From assembly GCA_017448795.1 (NCBI GenBank), contig JAFSKV010000019.1, positions 1 through 51,579 of the forward strand: 51,579 nucleotides of DNA, in the 5' to 3' direction. Shown piece after piece: positions 24,601-32,196 of this stretch. The stretch comes from Synergistaceae bacterium (GTDB lineage Bacteria; Synergistota; Synergistia; Synergistales; Aminobacteriaceae). The notes under the pieces are model-generated. The model was given only the letters and a program-made list of their open reading frames with translations, ran no database searches and was not told where the DNA came from. A program made the translations under genes and the position numbers. Each line of letters starts with the position of its first letter. Position 1 is the first letter of the stretch.

Positions 24601-25065
24601 TATGCTTCCGTCCGCCATCTCCACGAAAGGCCGGGTGCTTGTGTCAGTCCCGCCGAAGATATATTGCCCGGCTACTTTGGTGTTGAGGTTGTCGAGCATA
24701 ATCTTCTTGTTCGCCTCAATCTGCGCGGTAATGTCCTTGAGCTGGTCAGCGTTCAATGCGCCGTCCCCCGCCTCAATGACAAGGCTCCGTATCGACTGCA
24801 CAGCGTCAAGCACGTTGTTCAGGGCCGAGTCCGCGTAACGCAACATTGTGATTCCGTTTGACGTGTTGGACTGGTACTTGTCGTTTGCGTTCATGGCCGA
24901 CTGCACCGCCAGTGAGCGCGATATTGCCGCTGGGTTGTCGGATAACTTCGTATACTTGTTGCCTGTGGCTATCTGTTTCTGGAGCTCCTGAATGTTGCGC
25001 TGGCTCTGGGACAGGGAGTCCATCAGGCTGCCGTACATTGTTGATGTCGTTAATCGGCTGTACAT
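21616..25065 (-). CDS. flgL: Flagellar hook-associated protein 3 FlgL, giant form
   Basis: A 1149-residue FlgL, where 290-500 is usual. The first 150 residues (MYSRLTTSTMYGSLMDSLSQ, QIATGNKYTKLSDNP, QYIFGGTDTSTRPF) and the last 130 (RSGANTMRQNGFGVINDIIS, DPAEAISQLMVADYMYQANL) are ordinary FlgL coiled-coil ends. Between them lie about 850 extra residues with repeating modules: segments ending in ADQLGLST or EDALGLST followed by TGTGM or TGTGI occur twice, resembling flagellin_IN-type surface domains. FlgL joins hook to filament. ATG 25065 has AAGGAGA upstream; the frame extends 24 codons further through a terminator. The extra mass should project from the junction surface. Confidence 0.9.
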   Translation of the reverse strand: MYSRLTTSTMYGSLMDSLSQSQRNIQELQKQIATGNKYTKLSDNPAAISRSLAVQSAMNANDKYQSNTSNGITMLRYADSALNNVLDAVQSIRSLVIEAGDGALNADQLKDITAQIEANKKIMLDNLNTKVAGQYIFGGTDTSTRPFVEMADGSIQYQGTDDRIKYAVSESLLGDVSFAGSDIVPENEDSYFICSHKVSLDWTWQGREEKVQITVGNRTLSVFIPEDWKDSDYNKTNKYTKLVNYTDANGYRDPGELTGISLQDLCDIVNGSLEEQGADMIVHAYIERDEESGTQQLFLKSNTGEKVGITGWPDTDYMPVEAETSTVDLSGGNWKPSGDETSLLRIAVGSPSPSNLTDEQISRKRDEIKANNPALTDDEADEKLSDELITEGIVLITKNDTAESLAEKINKINGVLARTSADGKKVVITAERTGDLPEDRLRIDESKEALHYPSLTIKAEGKAVNMFEFKTGEDTLTARSETRKLDHSHMDVFDVLGMETAMKSREFGMDDVLTVEEGEQLHWRVTSGGRTADIKLNSDTYTMEDLASRLKNAGTGWLEVTVSEDVKDDAGLGTLDNEEKTQRLVIRGFNGEQVIFLDMNKNHYADQLGLSTALRTDAYTDTQTGTGMKCVDFPSAPCVDDNVGIPMRVQMNCGMYYDVNIKKADVVDPETGFVDRALVMQSVVDQVNEIEGHDIMGFVRHVDSDGTEIPGSCAMYFLSGEAFTVVDMPFSDPEWNDYSGGLAAQMGIHGGATSNLQQTRVTMKDNATFGSAYADPDANPDGVTFREGTIRFSNLSHSVEIDVSADDTVKDVMDRLRTQAGDWLYVNYYDQHMGQQATRNTGDYPIIAVSSVDGSAVNVLDVKGHIAEDALGLSTSVQGRLNEDGTGTGIMGFEWKMKTDTEEADFPADTMSITVAGYTHTLDLTALRDVTADDKIKADDVVEFVNARMQDYDVQAEINRDGELMLWSPRGYSVKVEFAGNNDTAAFLGDDTSTRSYYRGGYNLEGSASTRGIDDDNMYADGIHAQNATIRSGANTMRQNGFGVINDIISAVEAGNRDDIADKMLPRIDSFISNILSVMAENGALQARYSYNTERLVSENAVMTEQYDDLAKVDPAEAISQLMVADYMYQANLAVIARLIQPSLLDFLS

Positions 25066-25090
25066 GATGATAATCTCCTTCATTGAGGGT

Positions 25091-25124
25091 AAAAAAAATT
25101 CCCTCCCGTTTCCTTCCAGGAGGG
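25091..25124 (-). terminator. Terminator-like hairpin between flgK and flgL
   Basis: Minus strand CCCTCC and GGGAGG pair around a 12-base loop and are followed by AATTTTTTTT. It lies in the 87-base gap between two genes of one operon, so it may attenuate flgL expression. Confidence 0.65.
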
Positions 25125-25152
25125 TGTGAAATTTCAACGGGTTATACTTGTT

Positions 25153-28100
25153 TTATCGGCCTACAAGCCCCATCCCGTTAATTACGGTGTTAAGCATCTC
25201 ATCCATCGTGGTTATGTAGCGCGACATCGCCCCGAACGCACGGTTGAGTATCACAATGTCCATCAGTTCCTCGTCTAGGTTGACCCCTGAGCAGGCCTGC
25301 CTCTGCGAGTCTATCTGGTCTGACACTGTGGCCTGAGTCGTGTACATGAGCTTTGCGTGTCCTGCCTCCGTGCCAATCTGCGAGAGCATAGCGTCATATA
25401 TCCCGCCGATTGTCATTGTCCCGCCCTCAAGAACCTTCGCGAAATTCAGGTTTACCATGCGTGAAGCGTTCGTGCCGTCTCCTGAACCGCCGCTCTTGCC
25501 TGAGACTGCGAGGCCGTCAGCATTCTTCTTGCCCATAGCCGCGCCGATTAATGACGGGTCATAGGCTACACGGTCTGTTACGCTGAGTTTCTCGGAGGCA
25601 CCTGACTTGAACGCAAGATTGTTGAAGAAAGCGACTCCCGTTGTGTCAATGTCGGACGCAATCCCGTAGCCTGAATACTGGTAGGCGTTGACCGTCTTCA
25701 TGAGGCCGTAAGCCATCTCGTCAAGCTCGCTCTTCAGGTTGGGTATCATCTCGTCCCTTGCTTCCTCAAGCCCCTTGATTGAGCCGTCGCGGATGTGGTG
25801 AAGGACGCGGATTGTTGTCGTCCCGGTGCTCTTGAGGTTGAGCCACATTCCGGGGTTGACTTCGGACAGCTCGGCTGCGGTGTAACGGCTGTGAATGTCG
25901 CCTGATGTCGCGGGGATTCTCCGGGCCATGCTGAATTTGTTGTCACTGGAAAGGTAACGCACTCCGTTGAGGCTGAACGAGGCATCTGTTGACACACCAG
26001 ACTCAGGAATGTAGGCAATTTCCCTGTAGCTTCCATCCTCGGCGAAGTCTGAGCCTATCTTCTGGTTACGAGTGAGTCCCAGCCTCCGCAAGACCTGCAT
26101 ATTTCCGTCCTCACTGCCCATGAGCGTTATCCTCTGTGCTTCCCCTGCAACGTTGGCGGAAATCTCAAGATACCCGTTATCCGTCGAGGCATGTACCCAT
26201 TGTTCCGGCTCAGTCAGGCCAAATTCCTCCTGATACTTCTCGTTGATCTTGTTGCGTATCGTTATGAGGCTGTCGGAAGTCTCAACGTCAATCGTGATTA
26301 CAGGGCTGTCATTGGCCATTCCCATAGACGCGGCCAATTTCCCCTCAACGTCAGAAATCGACACAAGATAGTTGTCCTTAGATTCAACGTAGAACTGTGT
26401 GAACGTTCCTGACGAGGATTTTCCGGCGGTTACCCTCATTCCTGAAAGCGCGGGGTTGTCGGAGCTTCCTGACTTGGTGAACGTCGACGACAGGAAATCG
26501 GTCAATGCCTTCACCGTGAGAGTCGCGCCTGCTTCTGTGCTGTTGCCTAAGTCGGAGCTGAGTATCCATTTGCCTGTTGATGCGTTCCATGTGGCGGAAA
26601 TATCGACTTGGTCGCCTGACACTCCGATTCTGAATGTGTGCTTTCTCACTGCGTCCGTGTCATCGCTGCGAATTGAGGTCAGTATCTCGCCTTCCTTGAG
26701 GTACTTGCCGGGGTTCGCGCTGAAGTTCTTTGATGTTACGCGTGTTCCCTGTGTGCCTACCTGAATCCTGAATGAGCCGGATATATTCAGTGGGTCGTTG
26801 ATGTCTGTGGGGTCTGTGCGCATGTTGACGCTGAGGAGTTCGCGCTTGGCCTCAGTGAGCGCGCCGAGCATCCCGCTGTAGTCCGTAAGCTCAACGGGGG
26901 AATTGTCAGCATTGGCCGTGAAGACTATCGAGCTGTCATCCTGTGCCGCCTTAAGCCCGACACCCAGGCTCCCTGCCTTAGCGTTGATGAAGTCCACAAG
27001 TGAGGCTACTGTGAGGTTTCCCGTTGTGCCTTCACCGTCAACCGTAACTGTGTCTGAGACTGCCTGCGATATTACGTTGCCGCTAGCATCCTTCTCCGGG
27101 ACTCCGTCCTTCTCCGCTCTGAGTGTCCAGCCCCCCGTGCTGTTCTTGTCGATCTTCACCGTGAGGACACTGGGATTCTCGTTCTCGTCAAGCACGCGGA
27201 ACTGCAGCTTGTACGGAATATCCGCGCTCGTGTCAGTAAGGATTCTCCCGTCAGCAAAATCCGCCGTCTTCACCGCGTATGTCTCTAGGCAGTGAGCATT
27301 TCCCCCGCCGATTGTCCATTCTTGCCCGTTCGCTATCCTGTCGACCGCAAGCTGATACGCTCCCTCAGCACCCGTAGCAAGTGCCTCCGCAATGTTCGGG
27401 TTCTCCACAATGTCAAACTCGTTTTCCGCAACCTGAACATCATAGTACACCTGATTGTCCCACATGAACGCATGAGCCCTAAGCTCCCTCACGTTCGTAC
27501 CCTGTACTAGGACTCTCCCGTTGACTGACAGGAAGAACTCGCCTTTTACCCCGTTGTGTTCGAGAGGCTCATTGTAGGATATATCCATCATCTTGGAGAG
27601 CTTATCTAGTATCACATCACGGGAGTCGCGCAGGTCGTTGGCATTCTGTCCCAATACTTCAGCCTGGTATATCTCAAGGTTGAGCGCGGCCACGTCATGA
27701 AGCATTGAGTTTGCCTCATCTACTGCCTGCTTGACCTCCATGTTGATTGACTCGTTGTAGGTGTTGAAGCTGTCTATGAGGTTGCCGAGCATTGTGCCGA
27801 GTGAGTTTGCTGACGTTACGAGTGCCTGGCGCGCTGAAGTGTCTTCGGGCTTCTCCTGCAAGGTCTGCATGTTCGTGAAGAATGTATCCATCGCAGAGCG
27901 TACCCCGGAAGAATTTGGCTCGGATATATAGTTCTGGATAGACTCGTAAAGGTCATTAATCTTCTCCCAGTATCCTAATGTCGACTGTGAATCCCTAAAC
28001 TGGAAATCTAGAAATTCATCGCGTATTCTCTCTATGCTGGAGGCCGTCATCCCGTTTCCGAGCTGTCCGACACCGTAAATATCTTCAGGCGTTGCGGTCG

Positions 28101-28233
28101 CAAAATTCACACGCTGGCGGGAATAGCCCTCCGTGTTCATGTTCGAGATGTTATGCCCGACTGTCTGCATACCAAGCCGGAAAGCATTTAACGCACTCCT
28201 GCCTAACTCAAGTCCTCCGAATGTGCTGCTCAT
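25153..28233 (-). CDS. flgK: Flagellar hook-associated protein 1 FlgK, enlarged form
   Basis: A 1026-residue FlgK (usual length about 450-650). The N-terminus (FGGLELGRSALNAFRLGMQT, VGHNISNMNTEGYSRQRV) and C-terminus (VSDQIDSQRQACSGVNLDEE, LNRAFGAMSRYITTMDEMLN) carry the flagellar rod/hook family motifs. The centre is expanded by about 450 residues of Ser/Thr/Asp-rich beta-type domains, with related pieces such as NLTVASLVDFINA and LTVKALTDFLSS that suggest duplication. It is the first hook-filament junction protein. flgN, its export chaperone gene, ends six bases upstream. Confidence 0.92.
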   Translation of the reverse strand: MSSTFGGLELGRSALNAFRLGMQTVGHNISNMNTEGYSRQRVNFATATPEDIYGVGQLGNGMTASSIERIRDEFLDFQFRDSQSTLGYWEKINDLYESIQNYISEPNSSGVRSAMDTFFTNMQTLQEKPEDTSARQALVTSANSLGTMLGNLIDSFNTYNESINMEVKQAVDEANSMLHDVAALNLEIYQAEVLGQNANDLRDSRDVILDKLSKMMDISYNEPLEHNGVKGEFFLSVNGRVLVQGTNVRELRAHAFMWDNQVYYDVQVAENEFDIVENPNIAEALATGAEGAYQLAVDRIANGQEWTIGGGNAHCLETYAVKTADFADGRILTDTSADIPYKLQFRVLDENENPSVLTVKIDKNSTGGWTLRAEKDGVPEKDASGNVISQAVSDTVTVDGEGTTGNLTVASLVDFINAKAGSLGVGLKAAQDDSSIVFTANADNSPVELTDYSGMLGALTEAKRELLSVNMRTDPTDINDPLNISGSFRIQVGTQGTRVTSKNFSANPGKYLKEGEILTSIRSDDTDAVRKHTFRIGVSGDQVDISATWNASTGKWILSSDLGNSTEAGATLTVKALTDFLSSTFTKSGSSDNPALSGMRVTAGKSSSGTFTQFYVESKDNYLVSISDVEGKLAASMGMANDSPVITIDVETSDSLITIRNKINEKYQEEFGLTEPEQWVHASTDNGYLEISANVAGEAQRITLMGSEDGNMQVLRRLGLTRNQKIGSDFAEDGSYREIAYIPESGVSTDASFSLNGVRYLSSDNKFSMARRIPATSGDIHSRYTAAELSEVNPGMWLNLKSTGTTTIRVLHHIRDGSIKGLEEARDEMIPNLKSELDEMAYGLMKTVNAYQYSGYGIASDIDTTGVAFFNNLAFKSGASEKLSVTDRVAYDPSLIGAAMGKKNADGLAVSGKSGGSGDGTNASRMVNLNFAKVLEGGTMTIGGIYDAMLSQIGTEAGHAKLMYTTQATVSDQIDSQRQACSGVNLDEELMDIVILNRAFGAMSRYITTMDEMLNTVINGMGLVGR

Positions 28234-28239
28234 TCTTCA

Positions 28240-28695
28240 TTACCCCCTGAAATCAGCCCCGCCAGACTGCGACACTATATCACCGTTCAGCCTGCGCCAT
28301 TCTGACAGGAGCATTGAGGTATACTGTTCGTGCTGGTCGATAAGGCCGGTCAATATCATCATCTCTGACTTCAACACAAAAACGGACTGCGTCAATCTGT
28401 CCACAGCCCCGTTAAATTCATCTTGTTCATCCTTGTCCATCACTGACGCTAGGGAACTTGCTATCGGCTGGCAGGAATGCTTCTGTGCGAATTTCGCCGC
28501 CACATCACTGCGGTATTTCTCCTGAGATTGTGCCTCGAATGACAAGTTGCGCGTCTCATCCATGAGGCTGTTCACCGCTTCCGTGTCACGCCACCTCATG
28601 GCCCCGCGCTGTTCCCGCATGGTGTCAATCAGGTCGTCAATGCAGTCCGCCTCGTCAAGAACCGCGTCAATGAGCTCCTCAACATCGGGGCGCAT
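28240..28695 (-). CDS. flgN: Flagellar export chaperone FlgN
   Basis: A 151-residue, almost wholly helical acidic protein fitting the FlgN family, which escorts FlgK and FlgL to the flagellar export gate. Segments such as LIDTMREQRGAMRWRD and LTGLIDQHEQYTSMLLSEWR are the amphipathic helices expected. Sequence conservation in this family is low, so the call depends partly on its place between flgM and flgK. Confidence 0.8.
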   Translation of the reverse strand: MRPDVEELIDAVLDEADCIDDLIDTMREQRGAMRWRDTEAVNSLMDETRNLSFEAQSQEKYRSDVAAKFAQKHSCQPIASSLASVMDKDEQDEFNGAVDRLTQSVFVLKSEMMILTGLIDQHEQYTSMLLSEWRRLNGDIVSQSGGADFRG

Positions 28696-28701
28696 GGCAT
28701 C

Positions 28702-28995
28702 CTAATCTTCCGCAGCATCAAGCATTCCGGCCATGTACAGGACATTAGCCAGCTTGTCCAGCGGGGGATTGTAAGTTCCCGACTCTATGCGCGACCTAAA
28801 GTCTGACACTACATCCTCGCGCACGTCAGGAATATTCTTCATCTCGGCTGTGGCCCTTGCGAGCAGTGAACCGAACGTGCTTATGTTAGCGTTGTCGGTT
28901 TCAGTGAATGAGCCGCTGCTGTAGGACACAGGACGACGTGATTTTTTGCCGCTCAGGGCTTCTGCGGAAAACTGCCCTGATACTCTGCCAATCAT
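28702..28995 (-). CDS. flgM: Anti-sigma-28 factor FlgM
   Basis: A 97-residue protein whose C-terminal half (VREDVVSDFRSRIESGTYNP followed by PLDKLANVL) matches the sigma-28-binding region of FlgM. The N-terminal half is polar and probably unstructured, as in FlgM, which is secreted through the flagellum once the hook is complete and so frees sigma-28 for late genes. GGAGGAG precedes the ATG. A sigma-28-like promoter lies upstream. Confidence 0.85.
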   Translation of the reverse strand: MIGRVSGQFSAEALSGKKSRRPVSYSSGSFTETDNANISTFGSLLARATAEMKNIPDVREDVVSDFRSRIESGTYNPPLDKLANVLYMAGMLDAAED

Positions 28996-29047
28996 ATTTA
29001 CGCTCCTCCTTCTTGAAAGATTTGATGTCGCTTTTTATCTGCGTAAT

Positions 29048-29075
29048 TTTTCGGTGCTTTGCGGGATTATCTTTA
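29048..29075 (-). promoter_or_regulatory. Sigma-28-like promoter of flgMNKL
   Basis: Minus strand TAAAGATA (29068-29075) and ACCGAAAA (29048-29055) resemble the flagellar consensus TAAAGTTT and GCCGATAA, with a 12-base spacer instead of 11. Position before flgM is as expected for a class of flagellar genes under autoregulation. Confidence 0.45.
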
Positions 29076-29080
29076 ACGGG

Positions 29081-29116
29081 AAAAAGAAAAGCTCCCCGGT
29101 TTTTCCCGGAGAGCTT
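29081..29116 (-). terminator. Terminator after the 29132-29683 gene
   Basis: Minus strand AAGCTCTCCGG pairs with CCGGGGAGCTT (11 bp, GAAAAA loop) and is followed by TTCTTTTT. Confidence 0.88.
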
Positions 29117-29131
29117 GAGTGTTTCGTTGTG

Positions 29132-29683
29132 CTATTTCTTCCTGAAGAGTGCGAACCCTGCCAGCAGTAAGCAGACGGGCAATGTTCCTGCGTTGCATCC
29201 TCCGCTTGAGCCGCCTCCGCCGCTTCCGCCGCTGTTGTACCTGATCGAGTCGTACACGGTGGTGAAGTCAGTCCCGCTCACGTACTCGGTGTATGACACG
29301 ACACAGTAGACATCCGAAGGGAACGTGCTTTCCGTGTTATAGTCGAACACGCGGGCGTTCCATATAAGGCCGTCGCTGTCAGTGTAGACGAAATCATAAT
29401 AGTAATCGTGAGCCGTCAAGCCTGAGCCTCTGTAGTAATCGTAGCAAAGGTAGTCAGCGATTTCTGAGAGATAAGAACTGCCCTTTGACCCCAGTTCGAC
29501 ATAAATCCGCCCTGTGCTGGGATAATAAGGGTCGTACAGGTCAACATAGGAACTGCTGCTGCCGCTTACCGCCCAGCCGTCGGGGACATAAAGCGATATG
29601 TCGTAGAATGTCTGGTAGCCCGCTAATGCCGCCGAGACAAGCAAGGAAACTGCCGCAAGTGATAATGTAATCTTACGCTTCAC
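29132..29683 (-). CDS. Small secreted Tyr/Ser-rich protein with Synergist-CTERM anchor
   Basis: A 183-residue surface protein. The signal peptide (ITLSLAAVSLLVSAALA) is followed by a Tyr/Ser/Asp-rich domain: ISLYVPDGWAVSGSSSSYVD and DYLCYDYYRGSGLTAHDYYY, with VPDGW near its start as in small secreted proteins of the same general type. The tail GGSGGGGSSGGCNAG, hydrophobic stretch and FRKK end fit the Synergist-CTERM signal well. It starts at GTG 29683 with AAGGAG nine bases upstream. It is a single gene between a TGCTATAAT promoter and a strong terminator. Function unknown. Confidence 0.8.
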   Translation of the reverse strand: MKRKITLSLAAVSLLVSAALAGYQTFYDISLYVPDGWAVSGSSSSYVDLYDPYYPSTGRIYVELGSKGSSYLSEIADYLCYDYYRGSGLTAHDYYYDFVYTDSDGLIWNARVFDYNTESTFPSDVYCVVSYTEYVSGTDFTTVYDSIRYNSGGSGGGGSSGGCNAGTLPVCLLLAGFALFRKK

Positions 29684-29723
29684 TGTGAACACTCCTTGTG
29701 ATTGTTTTGGGTGATTAAATGTC

Positions 29724-29732
29724 ATTATAGCA
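29724..29732 (-). promoter_or_regulatory. Extended -10 promoter
   Basis: Minus strand TGCTATAAT, about 40 bases before the GTG start at 29683; same element as at 5992-6000 and 1725-1733. Confidence 0.55.
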
Positions 29733-29774
29733 CGTGGACTTCAGAGAATTAGGCGGAATTTCCGTAGAGTGGGA

Positions 29775-29780
29775 TATAAT
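29775..29780 (+). promoter_or_regulatory. -10 box for the glycosyltransferase gene
   Basis: TATAAT 38 bases before the GTG start at 29819. The -35 region is not recognisable. Confidence 0.4.
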
Positions 29781-29818
29781 CATCGCATCCATGAATTTAC
29801 GTTTAAGGAGTGTTGACG

Positions 29819-30754
29819 GTGCCGGAAAAATCTGCGTGTAACAGCTCACCCCGTATTGTCTTCGTCAACTATGCTGATGACCAGTACAAATTTCAGCAGA
29901 GATTCGCGCTCATGGCCGCCCGGAAATTCGGAGGCTTCAGCGAGGTTATCCCATATTCACCCGCAGGCATTGATGACAGTTTCAGGAAAGAAAACAGCCG
30001 TCTCCTCAGCATCCCGCGCGGCAACGGCCTCTGGATATGGAAGCCCTATGTCATCCTCGACGCTCTGGAAAAAGTCAGTGAGGGGGATTACGTCTTCTAC
30101 TGCGACTCTGGGGCGTTCGTGTTCGGGAGCATCATGCCACTGATTGAGAGCATGGGGGACTGCGATATATGGGTCAGCAGTACGGAGAACGTTGAAGAGC
30201 AGTGGACAAAGCCCCAAGTCTTCACATGGCTCGGAATCACTGACGCGGTCATAAAGTCCTCCCAGCAGATTCAAGCCAGCTTCATTTGCGCGAGAAAGTC
30301 GGAGATGTCCTGCTCATTCGTCCGGGAATGGCTCAGGCTCTGCACAGTACCGGAACTCATCACGCCGCTTCAGCCCGGAGAACAGCGCGGGGAATGCATC
30401 GAACACAGAGAAGACCAGTCATTATTGAGCCTGCTGTGCAAGCTCAGGGGGATTAAGCCACACAAGCCGCCGGTATTAGCACGGCTTAATCTCAGGGCAA
30501 GAGTCAGAAACAAAATCAGAAAGAAGCTCGGTCTCCCGGTAAAATGGCAGGAGGCAAAACACGTTCCCTTTGTGAGTGATGACACATACAAGCCCTGCAT
30601 ATACCATCACAGAATCAGGAAGGCTGACAGTATCCTTTCCATGATATGGCAGACCGTCAAAGGCTTGAGGATGAATGTAGCCGCAAAAGCACTCTCACTT
30701 ATAACCGCAGGCACGCGTGATATAATTGCGCCTGAAATTTCGCAGGAAAGGTGA
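29819..30754 (+). CDS. Putative capsule-type glycosyltransferase
   Basis: A 311-residue cytosolic protein resembling the uncharacterised nucleotide-diphospho-sugar transferase-like proteins of capsule and O-antigen loci. Landmarks are RIVFVNYADDQYKFQQRFAL, GNGLWIWKPYVILDAL, a DxD-like GDYVFYCDSGA, NASF-like QASFICARKSE and HREDQSLLSLLCK. In that family the YCD motif is the likely metal/nucleotide site. GTG 29819 is the best start, with AAGGAG eight bases before it; GTG 29810 overlaps that site. A sugar-transfer role fits glf nearby. Substrate unknown. Confidence 0.65.
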   Translation: MPEKSACNSSPRIVFVNYADDQYKFQQRFALMAARKFGGFSEVIPYSPAGIDDSFRKENSRLLSIPRGNGLWIWKPYVILDALEKVSEGDYVFYCDSGAFVFGSIMPLIESMGDCDIWVSSTENVEEQWTKPQVFTWLGITDAVIKSSQQIQASFICARKSEMSCSFVREWLRLCTVPELITPLQPGEQRGECIEHREDQSLLSLLCKLRGIKPHKPPVLARLNLRARVRNKIRKKLGLPVKWQEAKHVPFVSDDTYKPCIYHHRIRKADSILSMIWQTVKGLRMNVAAKALSLITAGTRDIIAPEISQER

Positions 30755-30763
30755 TGTATCAAT

Positions 30764-31018
30764 ATGGCAGAAAAAATGTGTCCTTCATGCCACAAAGCAT
30801 TGACGCTCAGGGAGAAAGGTTACCCGATGGGAAGCGCATTCCTCAAGGCTGACAGAGTCCACGTCGACATCTACGAATGCCCCGATTGCCACGGAATCAG
30901 GCTCTACGCAACAGAAGGCGACATGGTCAAATGCCCCAAGTGTGGAACCCTCCACAGCGCAAAGGAAGCCTGTGCAATCTGCGCAATGAATGCCGCACTC
31001 GATGAGGAAGGAAAGTAA
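30764..31018 (+). CDS. Small zinc-ribbon protein with four CxxC motifs
   Basis: An 84-residue protein with CPSC (residues 6-9), CPDC (about 39-42), CPKC (about 57-60) and CAIC (about 69-72), enough for two zinc sites. Between the first two pairs is KGYPMGSAFLKADRVHVDIY. No family was recognised. Such double zinc ribbons occur in small nucleic-acid or protein-binding factors. It starts nine bases after the glycosyltransferase and is followed by a terminator, so the two form a transcript. Confidence 0.72.
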   Translation: MAEKMCPSCHKALTLREKGYPMGSAFLKADRVHVDIYECPDCHGIRLYATEGDMVKCPKCGTLHSAKEACAICAMNAALDEEGK

Positions 31019-31036
31019 CCTAGACACAAGCAATTA

Positions 31037-31068
31037 CCCCGGTCGGAACATGGCCGGGGAATTTTTTT
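31037..31068 (+). terminator. Terminator before glf
   Basis: CCCCGGTC pairs with GGCCGGGG around a 7-base loop and is followed by AATTTTTTT. Confidence 0.88.
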
Positions 31069-31092
31069 ACCCACACAAAGGAGAGACCATCC

Positions 31093-32196
31093 ATGTATGA
31101 CTATCTCATCGTCGGAGCCGGACTGACAGGCTCAATCATAGCTCACGAACTCCGCAAGAAATCTCATTCCGTCCTCGTCATCGACAAACGCAATCACATT
31201 GCCGGCAACATCTACACCGAGAACATCATCGGCATTCCCGCACACGTCTACGGCCCTCACATCTTCCACACAAACAGCCCCAAGGCTTGGGAGTATGTCA
31301 GCAAGTTCACCAGCTTCAACCGCTTCACTAACTGCCCGGTAGCAAACTATAAGGGCGAAATATACTCACTGCCCTTCAGCATGTGGACATTCAATAAAAT
31401 GTGGGGGGTAACAACTCCAGAACAAGCCCGCGCAAAAATTGAGTCCCAAGTCCGCGAAGCAGGCATCACCAGTCCCGGCAACCTTGAAGAGCAGGCAATA
31501 AGCCTCGTGGGCCGGGACATATACGAACGCCTCATCAAGGGCTACACCGAGAAGCAATGGGGCAGGCCGTGCAGTGAGCTTCCCGCTTTCATCATAAGGA
31601 GGCTCCCGGTCCGCTACACCTACGACAACAACTACTACAACGCGCTGTATCAGGGCATCCCGGATGAAGGCTACACGGCCATGATTTCACGGATGCTTGA
31701 AGGCTGTGATGTCAGGCTGGGATGTGATTACTTTGCTGACAGGGGGGAGCTTGACGGGCTGGCGGGCAAAATCGTGTTCACCGGGCAGATTGATGCTTAC
31801 TTCGGCCATGAGCTGGGCATTCTGGAATACAGGACTCTTCGCTTTGAGACTGAGACGCTCAAAGACACCGACAACTTCCAGGGCAACGCAATCGTCAACT
31901 ACACCGAGCGTGATATACCCTTCACACGCTGCATGGAACACAAGCACTTCTACCCCGGACTCTCCGTCAAGGGCACGGTGATTACACGCGAATACCCGTC
32001 GGAATGGTCAGCAGGAAGTGAGCCGTATTACCCCGTCAACAACGAGCGCAACAACTCACTGTACGAGAGCTACAAGGCACTTGCGCTGGAAAAGAAGCCG
32101 GATGTGATATTTGCCGGGAGGCTTGGGGAGTACAAGTATTACGACATGGACGCGGCTGTGATTCGTGCGCTGGAGATTGCAGGTCAGATCTCGTAG
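31093..32196 (+). CDS. glf: UDP-galactopyranose mutase
   Basis: A 367-residue FAD enzyme that converts UDP-galactopyranose to UDP-galactofuranose for surface glycans. The N-terminal dinucleotide fold is YLIVGAGLTGSIIAHEL, then VLVIDKRNHIAGN; GPHIFHTNS, YTEKQWGRPCSELP, and the C-terminal FAGRLGEYKYYDMD are family hallmarks. AAGGAGAG precedes the ATG. Length is normal. Its last 13 bases overlap the 3' end of the convergent Mrr-like gene. Confidence 0.96.
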   Translation: MYDYLIVGAGLTGSIIAHELRKKSHSVLVIDKRNHIAGNIYTENIIGIPAHVYGPHIFHTNSPKAWEYVSKFTSFNRFTNCPVANYKGEIYSLPFSMWTFNKMWGVTTPEQARAKIESQVREAGITSPGNLEEQAISLVGRDIYERLIKGYTEKQWGRPCSELPAFIIRRLPVRYTYDNNYYNALYQGIPDEGYTAMISRMLEGCDVRLGCDYFADRGELDGLAGKIVFTGQIDAYFGHELGILEYRTLRFETETLKDTDNFQGNAIVNYTERDIPFTRCMEHKHFYPGLSVKGTVITREYPSEWSAGSEPYYPVNNERNNSLYESYKALALEKKPDVIFAGRLGEYKYYDMDAAVIRALEIAGQIS

